Below, in pieces: positions 28,791-37,677 of a stretch of DNA of 64,000 nt. This DNA comes from Ralstonia pickettii (lineage in GTDB: Bacteria; Pseudomonadota; Gammaproteobacteria; Burkholderiales; Burkholderiaceae): assembly GCF_016466415.2 (NCBI RefSeq), contig NZ_CP066771.1, positions 3,348,001-3,412,000 on the forward strand, given 5' to 3'. The notes under the pieces were generated by a model that made no database searches, was not told the DNA's origin, and saw nothing but the letters and a program-made list of their open reading frames with translations. The number at the start of each line of letters is the position of its first letter. Positions within the stretch are counted from its first letter, which is position 1. A program made the translations under genes and the position numbers.

Positions 28791-29602
28791 TTTGTAATAC
28801 CTCCCGTCTAACCAGCCGACACACTCCGGCGAGCAGCCTCGCGGCTGCGCTCTGCTGTCTGCGGTGTGCGTTGTTATGAGTGCCATGCGGGCAATTGCGC
28901 CTGTGCTCGCATGTCTTTTCTTGCGGGCGCTGTTGCCTGGCCGTCGGCCTTGCGCGGATCGTCATGCTGCTGTTCCCGTCGACGATCGCCAGCGGAGCCT
29001 CCTGGGTGGTGTCCAGGGTGGTCCTGAGAAAGGTCTGCAAGCCCCTCGGTGCCAGTCGCAGCGTGCCGGACCATGCAATCGTTTGCACAGTGTGCGGTAT
29101 CGCTTACGCGCAATCCGAGCCGGCGCCCCCCCGAGCGCCGGTGAAGCGGGGATCCCCCACCTCCTTTGGCATAAGGCTTGTTCGCCCTTTCCCGTTTCCT
29201 CTAGTCATGAATCCCCCTCTGGCTCAGAGAGAAAGGATTCCGTTTTGCCGGATTATAAGAATCCCGTAGGAATTCGTCACGCAGGAATTTTGAAATTTCG
29301 AAATTCATTCAATTCCCCCGCGAACCGGGATGTGGCACGGTTGACATGAATTCTTCATAAAGCTAAGCCCAGCAACGTTCTTGGCCGATAGCATGCGTGC
29401 AATGATTCAAGTCTGGCATAAATGCATAACGATTATGCTCGCGCCGGCATAATGATCGATTTCATGTGTGCGCCGGTATTTTTTTCAAAACAATCGGATT
29501 CGCTAAAAATCAATTGATCTGTTTTGTGGCAGGGGTAATTCGCGCGATTTAAAACTTTAGGATTACTGCTCGTTGTTTGGGCAACCTGTTGTGGGCGGAC
29601 GC
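28791..29602. other. Long intergenic region, partly AT-rich; no convincing gene
   Basis: About 0.8 kb between the PhoB-like gene and the 3' end of pckG. The stretch 29.27-29.57 kb is clearly AT-richer than its surroundings. It holds a promoter-like pair on the minus strand (TATAAT at 29257-29252 with GTGACG 17 bp before it), reading toward the regulator gene. It also has several GCATAA repeats near 29.42-29.45 kb. Short open frames exist but none shows codon bias or a recognisable protein. Confidence 0.55.
29416..29452. repeat. Cluster of GCATAA repeats
   Basis: GCATAA occurs at 29416, 29424 and 29447 and, inverted, as TTATGC at 29433. The middle pair forms GCATAA CGA TTATGC, a perfect 6-bp inverted repeat. 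Such clustering in an AT-rich intergenic region suggests a regulator-binding site. Confidence 0.45.
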
Positions 29603-29630
29603 AAAAAAGCCCGCGCGAGGCGGGCTTTCT
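29603..29630 (-). terminator. Intrinsic terminator of pckG
   Basis: Read on the minus strand, a 9-bp stem (AAAGCCCGC with GCGGGCTTT, 29606-29614 and 29620-29628) is followed by a run of six T. It lies about 30 bp after the pckG stop. Confidence 0.88.
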
Positions 29631-29658
29631 TATCCTGATGCCGAGGAGGCAGCGGGCG

Positions 29659-31527
29659 TCAGCCGCTCAGGCGTTCTTCCAGGCGGGTCTTGGCATCGGG
29701 CAGCGCTTGCGGAAGGCCGTGCGCCAGTTTCGTGAACAGCTCGTCGTGCAGCGCCAGCTCTTCCTTCCAGGCCGCTGCATCCAGCGAGATCACCTTGGCG
29801 AACTGCTCGGCCGTGAAGTCCAGGCCATCCCAGCTCAGTTCTTCGTAGCGCGGCGACACGCCGAAGACGTGTTCCTCACCCTGCGCCTGGCCTTCGATGC
29901 GATCGACCATCCACTTGAGCACGCGCATGTTCTCGCCAAAGCCCGGCCAGACGAACTTGCCGTTTTCGTCCTTGCGGAACCAGTTCACGCAGAAGATCTT
30001 CGGCAGCGTGGCGCCGCTCTCGGCCAGCTTCTCGCCGAGTTTGAGCCAGTGCGCGAAATAGTCGGCCATGTTGTAGCCGCAGAACGGCAGCATGGCGAAC
30101 GGGTCGCGGCGCACCACGCCTTGCTGGCCGGCAGCGGCGGCGGTGGTTTCCGAGCCCATCGTGGCGGCCATGTACACGCCTTCGGTCCAGTCGCGCGCTT
30201 CGGTCACGAGCGGCACGGTGGTCGACCGGCGGCCACCGAAGATGAACGCATCAATGGGAACGCCGGCCGGGTTGTCCCACTCCGGATCGATCGACGGGCA
30301 TTGTGCGGCCGGTGCGGTGAAACGGGCGTTCGGATGCGCCGCCTTGCGCCCGGTTTCCTTGGCGCTCGCAGGCGTCCAGTCCTGACCCTGCCAGTCGATC
30401 AGGTGCGCCGGCGGCGTGTCGGTCATGCCTTCCCACCACACGTCGCCGTCGTCGGTGAGGGCCACGTTGGTGAAGATGACGTTCTCTTTGAGCGTGGCCA
30501 TCGCGTTGAAGTTGGTCTTCTCGCTCGTGCCCGGAGCCACGCCAAAGTAGCCGGCTTCCGGGTTGATGGCGTACAGGCGCGTTTTGCCGTTGGCGTCCTG
30601 GCGGGGCTTGATCCAGGCGATGTCGTCGCCGATGGTCGTCACCTTCCAGCCGTTCAGGCCTGCAGGCGGAATCAGCATCGCAAAGTTGGTCTTGCCGCAG
30701 GCCGACGGGAAGGCCGCAGCCACGTGGTACGTCTTGCCCTCCGGCGACGTCACGCCCAGGATCAGCATGTGCTCGGCCAGCCAGCCCTGGTCGCGGCCCA
30801 TGGTGGAGGCGATCCGCAGCGCGAAGCATTTCTTGCCCAACAGCGCATTGCCGCCGTAGCCCGAGCCGAACGACCAGATTTCGCGCGTTTCCGGGAAATG
30901 CACGATGTACTTGGTCGGGTTGCACGGCCACGGCACGTCCTTTTCGCCGGCGGCGAGCGGCTTGCCGACGGTGTGCACGCACGGTACGAAATCGCCGTCG
31001 GTGCCCAGCACGTCGTACACCGCGCGACCCATGCGGGTCATGATGCGCATGTTGACGGCCACGTACGGGCTGTCCGACAACTCCACCCCGATGTGTGCGA
31101 TCGGCGAGCCCAGCGGCCCCATCGAGAAGGGCACCACATACAGCGTGCGGCCGCGCATGCTGCCGTCAAACAGGCCGTTCAGTGTCTGGCGCATCTCGGC
31201 CGGGGCCGTCCAGTTGTTGGTGGGGCCGGCGTCTTCCTTCTTCTGCGAGCAGATGAAGGTGCGGTCTTCCACGCGTGCCACGTCCGACGGGTCCGACAGC
31301 GCCAGGTACGAGTTCTTGCGCTTGGCCGGATTGAGCTGCTTCATCGTGCCGGCGGCCACCATTTCGGCGCACAGGCGGTCGTATTCCTCTTGCGAACCAT
31401 CGCACCAGACGATGCGCTCCGGCTTGGTGAGCGCCGCCACCTCGCCCACCCACGCGATCAGGCGCGGGTGTTTCACGTAATCGGGCACGTTCAATGCGGG
31501 CACGCCCTGCATCACGGGTTGATTCAT
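29659..31527 (-). CDS. pckG: Phosphoenolpyruvate carboxykinase (GTP)
   Basis: A 622-residue enzyme converting oxaloacetate and GTP to phosphoenolpyruvate, the entry to gluconeogenesis. The kinase P-loop and reactive Cys are in [14 protein letters not shown]; other blocks are [30 protein letters not shown] and [12 protein letters not shown]. The length and these motifs separate it from the shorter ATP-dependent enzyme. The ATG at 31527 has TTGGAG 9 bases before it. The frame is open upstream, but that part looks non-coding. Confidence 0.96.
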   Translation of the reverse strand: MNQPVMQGVPALNVPDYVKHPRLIAWVGEVAALTKPERIVWCDGSQEEYDRLCAEMVAAGTMKQLNPAKRKNSYLALSDPSDVARVEDRTFICSQKKEDAGPTNNWTAPAEMRQTLNGLFDGSMRGRTLYVVPFSMGPLGSPIAHIGVELSDSPYVAVNMRIMTRMGRAVYDVLGTDGDFVPCVHTVGKPLAAGEKDVPWPCNPTKYIVHFPETREIWSFGSGYGGNALLGKKCFALRIASTMGRDQGWLAEHMLILGVTSPEGKTYHVAAAFPSACGKTNFAMLIPPAGLNGWKVTTIGDDIAWIKPRQDANGKTRLYAINPEAGYFGVAPGTSEKTNFNAMATLKENVIFTNVALTDDGDVWWEGMTDTPPAHLIDWQGQDWTPASAKETGRKAAHPNARFTAPAAQCPSIDPEWDNPAGVPIDAFIFGGRRSTTVPLVTEARDWTEGVYMAATMGSETTAAAAGQQGVVRRDPFAMLPFCGYNMADYFAHWLKLGEKLAESGATLPKIFCVNWFRKDENGKFVWPGFGENMRVLKWMVDRIEGQAQGEEHVFGVSPRYEELSWDGLDFTAEQFAKVISLDAAAWKEELALHDELFTKLAHGLPQALPDAKTRLEERLSG

Positions 31528-31953
31528 GACCAAAACTCCAATGGAAGTGAGAAAGAAATCGGTGTCGGATCGGCACGGCGGCCGCGCCCAGCGGCGGGGT
31601 GGAAAGCGATCGACGGCGCATCGGAAGCGAGCCGGATCAGCGGTTTCCAGAGGGAGAGGTGAGGCAGGCGGAGGGACGGGAGCCGTGCTGATTTCACATT
31701 CAGTTACAAAGCGGTGCACTGACGGAAGGTGGGTTTTTCCGGGCAGCGAGGGCCGCGTGCGCTAAAGTGGCGGGACCGAGGTCAATAGACCGTAGAACAA
31801 GGACTCGTCACCAGCGAGGCTGCGCAAATTGCGTGCCCGCGGCGGGCAATTCCAAACGTCGACACGGATTGTCGTGCGACGAGGGATGGGAAGAATACCA
31901 CCGCGAGGGATCGCTGTTTTTTGCTGCGCACCATTGTTCGAAGTGAGATGTCG
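31528..31953. other. Divergent intergenic region pckG / hydroxyacid dehydrogenase
   Basis: Some 426 bp between two divergent start codons. It must contain both promoters, but I see no textbook -35/-10 pair, riboswitch or repeat. Confidence 0.5.
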
Positions 31954-32982
31954 ATGAAGATTGCCGTACTGGACGACTACCAAGACGCTGTTCGCAAGCT
32001 GGATTGCTTTAGCTTGCTGCAAGACCACGAAGTCAAAGTGTTCAACAACACCGTCAAAGGTGTGGGGCAATTGGCCGCACGCGTGGCGGACGTTGAAGCC
32101 ATTGTGCTGATCCGGGAGCGCACGCGCGTGACGCGTCAGTTGCTCGATCGCCTGCCCAAACTCAAGATCATCAGCCAGACGGGCCGCGTATCGCGCGACT
32201 CGGGCGGCCATATCGATCTGGATGCCTGCACCGAAAAGGGTGTGGTGGTGCTGGAGGGGAAAGGCTCGCCGGTGGCGCCGGCCGAGCTGACCTGGGCGCT
32301 GGTGATGGCCGCACAGCGTCGCATTCCCCAATACGTGGCGAGCCTCAAGCACGGCGCGTGGCAGCAGTCGGGGCTGAAATCCACCACGATGCCGCCCAAC
32401 TTTGGCATCGGCCGGGTCCTGAAGGGCCAGACGCTGGGCATCTTCGGCTACGGCAAGATCGGCCAGCTCGTGGCCGGTTACGGCCGTGCTTTCGGCATGA
32501 ATGTACTGGTGTGGGGTCGCGAGGGCTCGCAGGAACGGGCGCGCGCCGACGGCTTTGCCGTGGCGGAATCGAAAGACGCCCTGTTCGAGCAGTCCGATGT
32601 GCTGTCGGTCCACCTGCGCCTGAACGACGAAACGCGCGGCATCGTCACCGTGGCTGACCTCACCCGCATGAAGCCGACCGCCCTCTTCGTCAACACTAGC
32701 CGCGCCGAGCTGGTCGAAGAAAACGGCCTGGTGACGTCGCTCAACCGCGGGCGACCGGGCATGGCCGCCATCGACGTGTTCGAAACGGAGCCCATCCTGC
32801 AGGGCCACACCCTGCTGCGCATGGAGAACTGCATCTGCACGCCGCACATCGGGTACGTCGAACGCGAAGGTTACGAGCTGTACTTCAGCGTTGCGTTCCA
32901 GAACATCCTCGATGTCCTGCAGGGCAACGTCGACAGCGTGGTCAACCCGACGGCGCTGGCGCCTGCCCTGATCCGCGCATAA
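31954..32982 (+). CDS. D-2-hydroxyacid dehydrogenase family protein
   Basis: A 342-residue NAD-dependent dehydrogenase. The catalytic domain begins MKIAVLDDYQDAVRKL. The NAD-binding fold has LGIFGYGKIGQLVAGYGRAFGM. The catalytic residues fit Arg in NTSRAELVEENGL, the Glu in DVFETEPI and His in CTPHIGYVE. Substrate cannot be assigned; homologues are usually annotated as phosphoglycerate-dehydrogenase-like. AAGTGAG suits the ATG at 31954; one at 31948 is also in frame. Confidence 0.85.
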   Translation: MKIAVLDDYQDAVRKLDCFSLLQDHEVKVFNNTVKGVGQLAARVADVEAIVLIRERTRVTRQLLDRLPKLKIISQTGRVSRDSGGHIDLDACTEKGVVVLEGKGSPVAPAELTWALVMAAQRRIPQYVASLKHGAWQQSGLKSTTMPPNFGIGRVLKGQTLGIFGYGKIGQLVAGYGRAFGMNVLVWGREGSQERARADGFAVAESKDALFEQSDVLSVHLRLNDETRGIVTVADLTRMKPTALFVNTSRAELVEENGLVTSLNRGRPGMAAIDVFETEPILQGHTLLRMENCICTPHIGYVEREGYELYFSVAFQNILDVLQGNVDSVVNPTALAPALIRA

Positions 32983-33013
32983 CGCCAGTCGTTTTGCCCG
33001 TCGCTTCCGTCAA

Positions 33014-33904
33014 TCAGGCGGCGGCGCGCAGCTGCGGTTGATTGGCGCCTGCGCCGTCAAAGCGGAAGCTGTCCATCGCCAGCGATCCGTACGTCACCGT
33101 ATCGACCACGTGCTGGGCCTGCACGCCGCCCGGCGTGGCTTGGCCCGGCTGTCCCATGGCGGCACCCAGTGCCACGTACAGCGGCATCAGGTGTTCGTCG
33201 GTCGGGTGGGCGTGGGCGGCGTTCGGGGCTTGCGCGCGGTAATCGCAGAAGCGGGTGAAATCGCCGCTGCGGATGCCATCGGTCATCGTCTCGATCATCC
33301 ATTCGCGGAAGGCCGTCACCCAAGGCTCGACCGGCACGCCGTGCTGCGCCATGCCCGGGCCGCGCATCAGCGCGCGCAGGTTGTGCGTGAAGCTGCCGGA
33401 GCCGACGACGAGCACGCCCTCGTCGCGCAGCGGCGCGAGCGTGCGTCCCATCGCCATCTGGCACGCCGGCGACAAGCCCGGCATCAACGACACCTGCACG
33501 ACGGGGATCTTCGCCTCGGGAAGCATCAGCATCAGCGGCACCCACGCGCCGTGGTCCAGCGGCTGGCGCGGGTCCAACACGGTGGAGGCCTGTTCTTCCA
33601 GCCCGGGGACGATGTTGCCGTCGATCAGCGCACGGATGCGTTCTGCCACGTCGGGCGCGCCCGGCGGGGCGTATTCCAAGGCGTAGAGCTGCGGCGGGAA
33701 ACCGCCGAAGTCGTGCCAGGCCTCCTGCTGCGCGCGGGCAGTGACGGCCGGCCGGCGCGTCATCCAGTGCGGTGAAACCACGACGATGGCGCGCGGCTTG
33801 AGGGCTGCCATCTCTTGCCCGAGCGCCGCAAGCATCTTGCCGACGGGGCCCGGATCGGCCGCCAGCATGGGCGACCCATGGGACAGATAGAGCACGGGGA
33901 GCAT
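33014..33904 (-). CDS. DODA-type extradiol aromatic ring-opening dioxygenase
   Basis: A 296-residue LigB-fold protein of the YgiD / 4,5-DOPA dioxygenase family. Metal-site His residues lie in VLYLSHGSPML, VVSPHW, and near the end in HAHPTDEHLMPLYVALGAA; the DHGAWVPL block is also typical. Bacterial members open catechol-type rings, though natural substrates are often unknown. The ATG at 33904 has AGGA 8 bases upstream and gives the usual family N terminus. It is convergent with the dehydrogenase gene. Confidence 0.88.
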   Translation of the reverse strand: MLPVLYLSHGSPMLAADPGPVGKMLAALGQEMAALKPRAIVVVSPHWMTRRPAVTARAQQEAWHDFGGFPPQLYALEYAPPGAPDVAERIRALIDGNIVPGLEEQASTVLDPRQPLDHGAWVPLMLMLPEAKIPVVQVSLMPGLSPACQMAMGRTLAPLRDEGVLVVGSGSFTHNLRALMRGPGMAQHGVPVEPWVTAFREWMIETMTDGIRSGDFTRFCDYRAQAPNAAHAHPTDEHLMPLYVALGAAMGQPGQATPGGVQAQHVVDTVTYGSLAMDSFRFDGAGANQPQLRAAA

Positions 33905-34005
33905 GTCAAATTTCCTGAAGAAAGTGACTGCCATTGTGCGCCGATGCAGCACCTGTAACGTGCATGGATTTGCAGGGCGGGATCAGGAAAATTGAACGAG
34001 TGCGC

Positions 34006-35439
34006 TTACATGCCCAGCAATTCCTCCGCCACCGTCGGGTGGAGGCCGACGGTCGACTGCAGATGCTTGAGCCGTACGCCCATGCGCACGGCCACCGCCA
34101 TCGCCTGGATGATCTCCGGCGCGGCGTTGTCGACGACGTGTGCGCCGAGCACGCGGCCGCTGCGCGCGTTGCACACCAGCTTGATTAGCGATTCCATGCC
34201 CGAGCCCGCAAAGCGCTGCTCCAGCGAGACAAAGCGGCGGACGACCACGTCGATGCGGTCGGCCAGGGCGCGTTTGTCGGTGTCCGGCCCGCGTTTGCCA
34301 AGTTCGGGCCAGCGCGTGCGCGCGTCGGCCTCGGTCAGGCCCACGCCGGCGATGGCCGGATCGCAGAACACGGCCATCGGCACGGTGTTCATGTCAGGCA
34401 GCTTGATCCCTTTACCGAACAGGCGTTCGGCCACGTAGCGGCCCTGCGCGACGGCCACGGGCGTCAATTGCAACGGGCTGCCGCCGCAGACGTCGCCGAC
34501 TGCATGGACGCCGCGGGCGCGTGTACGGAAGTGGCGGTCGACGGCAATGCGCCCGTGCGCATCGAGCGTGACGCCTGCGGCCTCCAGGCCAAGGCCTGCG
34601 ATGTTCGACGTGCGTCCGATGGCGCTCAGCATGCGCTGGGCGCGCAGCACGCGCGGAACGTCGCTGCCCTCGGTGCTCGCGTAGACAGCCACGCCGCCGC
34701 CGTTCACGGCATCGCGTTCGATGCGGACGACGTCGGCGTTCAGGATCAGGTCGACGCCGCAGCCAGCCAGCGACTGCGCGGCGGCCTCGGCCACCGTGGC
34801 ATCAAATTCCGGCAGCACGCGCGCATCGCGCGTCAGCACGGTGACCCGCACGCCGAAGCGCGCCAACGTGGACGCCATTTCCACCGCGATGACACCGCCG
34901 CCCGCGATGATGAGCGATGCGGGCAGCGTGTCCCAACCAAACACGTCGTCGGACGTGCAGGCCAATTCGGCGCCGGGTACGGGAAGCGGCGTGGGGCGGG
35001 CGCCGGCGGCCAGCACGATCTGGCGCGCACGCAGCGTGGTCTTGCCGGACTCGGCTTGCACCCGGACGATGCCGCGGCCGCGCAGCGAAGCCATGCCGCT
35101 CAGCCATTGCACGCCGGCATCGGCCAACTGGACGACATGCGCTTCGTGCAGCCGCGCGACCTCGGCGCGCGTGCGGGCGATGGCATCGGCCCAGGCTTCC
35201 GAGGCGTCCGAGGTGTGCGCTGCGAGCAAGCATCGAGCCATCGTCTGCGACCAGGCGGCGCCGTAGCGGAGCAGTTTCTTGGGTACGCACCCGCGGTTGA
35301 CGCAGGTGCCGCCCACTTGCGCGCGGTCGATCAGCAGCGTGCGCGCGCCCAGTTGCGCAGACCGGCGCGCAGCCGCGAGCCCGGCCGAACCGGCGCCGAT
35401 CACGATCAGGTCAAACGCATGTGCAGGGTTTGCGGCCAT
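34006..35439 (-). CDS. gor: Glutathione-disulfide-reductase-like flavoenzyme
   Basis: A 477-residue pyridine-nucleotide disulfide oxidoreductase. The FAD motif is IVIGAGSAGLAAARR. The redox-active pair Cys46/Cys51 is in GGTCVNRGCVPKK, the glutathione-reductase version of the motif. The NAD(P)-binding site is AGGGVIAVEMASTLARFG, and the catalytic His-Glu is in LHPTVAEELLGM at the C terminus. Most likely it reduces glutathione disulfide; a related low-molecular-weight disulfide is possible. Confidence 0.88.
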   Translation of the reverse strand: MAANPAHAFDLIVIGAGSAGLAAARRSAQLGARTLLIDRAQVGGTCVNRGCVPKKLLRYGAAWSQTMARCLLAAHTSDASEAWADAIARTRAEVARLHEAHVVQLADAGVQWLSGMASLRGRGIVRVQAESGKTTLRARQIVLAAGARPTPLPVPGAELACTSDDVFGWDTLPASLIIAGGGVIAVEMASTLARFGVRVTVLTRDARVLPEFDATVAEAAAQSLAGCGVDLILNADVVRIERDAVNGGGVAVYASTEGSDVPRVLRAQRMLSAIGRTSNIAGLGLEAAGVTLDAHGRIAVDRHFRTRARGVHAVGDVCGGSPLQLTPVAVAQGRYVAERLFGKGIKLPDMNTVPMAVFCDPAIAGVGLTEADARTRWPELGKRGPDTDKRALADRIDVVVRRFVSLEQRFAGSGMESLIKLVCNARSGRVLGAHVVDNAAPEIIQAMAVAVRMGVRLKHLQSTVGLHPTVAEELLGM

Positions 35440-35487
35440 GAAGTGTCCGTCGGAGAAGGATCGGCCGGACGACCTTGATGGCACGCC

Positions 35488-35524
35488 GGCGGGCGCGCCA
35501 TGTGCAGCAAGCAGCGCGCCCGCC
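35488..35524. other. Strong 11-bp hairpin between gor-like and patatin genes
   Basis: GGCGGGCGCGC (35488-35498) and GCGCGCCCGCC (35514-35524) form a perfect GC stem with a 15-nt loop. There is no T tract, so it may block 3' exonuclease or help Rho rather than terminate alone. Confidence 0.45.
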
Positions 35525-35546
35525 GCCTCTCTCTTCGAGGTGGTGG

Positions 35547-36440
35547 TTACGCAGCCACCGCCGTGGCGAACCCGCGTGGAAGTTCGCGCAGGAAGGTTTC
35601 GCCGTCATGACGGCCGAGCGCATAGGCGTCGCGCATGGCGCCCGGGCGGGTGTAATCCCAGCTCGAAATGGGAACCTTGCGCGAGGGCTGGACGTAAAAC
35701 CGGCGCTGCACGCCGTCGGCCACCGGCACATCCATGCGGAAGTACGTCGGGCGCGGGTATAGCCGCGTCACGAGCACCAGCGCGTCGCCGGGCGCGGCGT
35801 CCAGCGCGTGCACGGGCACGTTGTCGACCATGCCGCCGTCGAGCACCGGCCGCCCGTCGCGCCGCAGTACCGGCGTGAACGGCGGGGTGGAGGCCGATTG
35901 CAGCAGAAGATCCGCCAAGTCCTCGGGTGTGGCGCAGTCCTGCGCGCGCACGATTTCCGCCGTAAAGCCGAGGCGTTTGCCCAGCGTTGGGTGCAGCGTC
36001 TTGAGAACGTGCTTTTCGATGTTGTACGCAATCAGCCCCGCCGCCACCGCTGAGCGTGCGCCCAGCCAGCGCGGGATATGCGCCACGCCGATCCGGATCT
36101 CGGGCGCCTGCGCCAGCCGCCCGAACCGGCCCTCGCTGAAGACCGTCAGCAGCGCCGTGCGGTACATGCCGTAGTGCGGAAACACGCGCTCGCCGCGCAG
36201 CAGGTTGCCCCAATGGGCGTTGCGGGTGTTCTGGCGCAGGGCCTCGCCGTAGTAATCCATCAGCTCGGCGGAATTCCACGCATGCAGCATGCACGCCGTC
36301 GAGGCTCCCGCCGAGATGCCGGCAATCACGCGCGGCGCCAGGCCCAGTTCGGGCTGCACGACGTCCCACCAGCCGGCCTGCCACCAGCAGCGGTTGCCAC
36401 CACCGGCAAAGACCATCTGATCGAATACGGGCGCGTTCAT
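35547..36440 (-). CDS. Patatin-like phospholipase family protein
   Basis: A 297-residue patatin-fold hydrolase. The oxyanion-hole glycines are in VFAGGGNRCWW (residues 13-15), the nucleophile is Ser43 in GISAGAS, and the catalytic Asp201 is in VLDGGMVDN. These enzymes hydrolyse phospholipid acyl chains. No signal peptide is evident. Its ATG overlaps the stop of the TetR repressor gene by 4 bp, so both are made from one transcript divergent from the RND pump. A link between envelope lipid turnover and efflux is therefore possible. Confidence 0.85.
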   Translation of the reverse strand: MNAPVFDQMVFAGGGNRCWWQAGWWDVVQPELGLAPRVIAGISAGASTACMLHAWNSAELMDYYGEALRQNTRNAHWGNLLRGERVFPHYGMYRTALLTVFSEGRFGRLAQAPEIRIGVAHIPRWLGARSAVAAGLIAYNIEKHVLKTLHPTLGKRLGFTAEIVRAQDCATPEDLADLLLQSASTPPFTPVLRRDGRPVLDGGMVDNVPVHALDAAPGDALVLVTRLYPRPTYFRMDVPVADGVQRRFYVQPSRKVPISSWDYTRPGAMRDAYALGRHDGETFLRELPRGFATAVAA

Positions 36441-37108
36441 GCCGAGGCCTCGGTGCGGGCCGCCGTGGCCGCCGCCGGCTCCAGCCGCAGCGACGGCGCG
36501 TATTTGAGGGTATCGATGCACGCATCCAGCAGACGCTCGCGCTTGGTGGCGAGGCTGGAGGCGTCCGGATAGAAGAGGTAATCGCCCATGATGCCGTTGA
36601 ACGTGGCATGGAAATGCGCCACGGCCAGCGGGATGTCGAGGTCGGCCGGCAGTTGCCCGCGCCGCGTTGCCTGCTCGATGATGCTCGTCAGATGCGTCAT
36701 GCCTTCCTCGAACGATTCCTGCTGACGCTTGAGGATGGGGCTGGTGTCTTCGACGAACTCGCACTTGTTGAACATGATCTCGAAGACCTTGCGCCAGTGC
36801 GCGTCCTCCACGAGTTGCCGCAGCAGGAAGTTGCCCACCGCGCGCAGTTCGCCCAGTGGATCATCGGCCTCCATCCCGAGCGGGGTGCACATGGTCTCCA
36901 TGGGCAGCTTCACGCGCTCGCACATGGCTGCAAACACATCGGTCTTGTTGCGGAAGTGCCAATAGATGGCGCCGCGTGTCACGCCCGCGGCCTGCGCGAT
37001 ATCCGATAGCGATGTGCGTGCCACGCCCCGCGCATAGAACACGTCTTCCGCCGCATCCAGGATGCGGTTACGTGTTTCAAGTGCTTCTTCCTTCGTTCGT
37101 CTGACCAT
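36437..37108 (-). CDS. TetR-family repressor of the AcrR/TtgR type
   Basis: A 223-residue repressor. The N terminus MVRRTKEEALETRNRILDAA and helix-turn-helix TSLSDIAQAAGVTRGAIYWHFRNKTDVF are diagnostic of AcrR/TtgR/MexR-type TetR regulators of RND pumps. The C-terminal domain (from about residue 70) would bind hydrophobic drugs. It is divergent from the pump operon, and an AcrR-box-like palindrome overlaps the pump promoter. Its stop overlaps the patatin start. Confidence 0.9.
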   Translation of the reverse strand: MVRRTKEEALETRNRILDAAEDVFYARGVARTSLSDIAQAAGVTRGAIYWHFRNKTDVFAAMCERVKLPMETMCTPLGMEADDPLGELRAVGNFLLRQLVEDAHWRKVFEIMFNKCEFVEDTSPILKRQQESFEEGMTHLTSIIEQATRRGQLPADLDIPLAVAHFHATFNGIMGDYLFYPDASSLATKRERLLDACIDTLKYAPSLRLEPAAATAARTEASA

Positions 37109-37338
37109 GATCTTCCAGGGGAACGCTGTGCCACCTCGGGCGGCGTTCTTTCGATTGGCTTTTGTGCAATGCACAATTCCAGGCAACGCACTATTGCGCT
37201 TCGCACAACGCGACAGCAGGCCGGTTGGCTGACAATCCTTGTCGCAGCGCGGTATCCGCTGCATGTTCGCTTGATCGCCGTCATTGCTACGACCGCAGGA
37301 AAGGTGTCTACGGAGCCCCTGTTCCTCAATGGCGTCAC

Positions 37339-37367
37339 TTACATACATACGCGAACGTATCTATAAT
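37339..37367 (+). promoter_or_regulatory. RND pump promoter with overlapping AcrR-box-like operator
   Basis: The promoter has -35 TTACAT (37339-37344), a 17-bp spacer and a perfect -10 TATAAT (37362-37367). A 24-bp imperfect palindrome at 37340-37363 (core ATACG CGAA CGTAT, left end TACATACAT) covers it from -35 into -10. It agrees with the E. coli AcrR box, as I recall that sequence, at 19 of 24 positions. A repressor bound here would block RNA polymerase directly. Confidence 0.8.
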
Positions 37368-37373
37368 AGCGCG

Positions 37374-37677
37374 CAGTCCGTCGCTTGCCCATGGCCGTAT
37401 GCGCCACTCCATGCGGGTAAGCTGCCCGGGGCCGACTTCGTGTCTGTCGGTCAGCGGGTCGGAGATCGGCTGCCGATCGCTCCCGCGTCCTAGCTTTCTG
37501 GTCCGAGTTGTTGCGACTTCGTCGCAAAGGCCATATCGCATGCCGCCGGATGCAGCTAGCATCGGACGTTTTCGTTTTTTGTGTTTTTTTGGTTTCGCTG
37601 ACGGTTTGCTGGCGTCGCACTCGTTTGCGCGGCGACGCGGCACCCGGCATTCCGCTTATCGCCACATGGGGTCATCT
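37374..37677 (+). other. Long 5' leader of the RND efflux operon
   Basis: About 300 nt lie between the inferred transcription start and the membrane-fusion protein ATG. The leader contains a 7-bp hairpin (TTGCGAC TTC GTCGCAA, 37511-37527) and a T-rich stretch at 37567-37592. The coding frame is open through the leader, but it has no family resemblance there and the lipoprotein signal begins at 37678. Confidence 0.5.

Noticed and set aside
29104-29208. Possible 34-codon gene on the minus strand (MTRGNGKGRTS...)
   Set aside because: A purine-rich site precedes it, but the protein is low-complexity, overlaps nothing conserved that I can see, and has no family resemblance.
37511-37592. Hairpin plus T-rich stretch in the RND leader as an attenuator
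   Set aside because: The T-rich stretch begins about 40 bp after the hairpin, too far for an intrinsic terminator, and no alternative pairing is evident.
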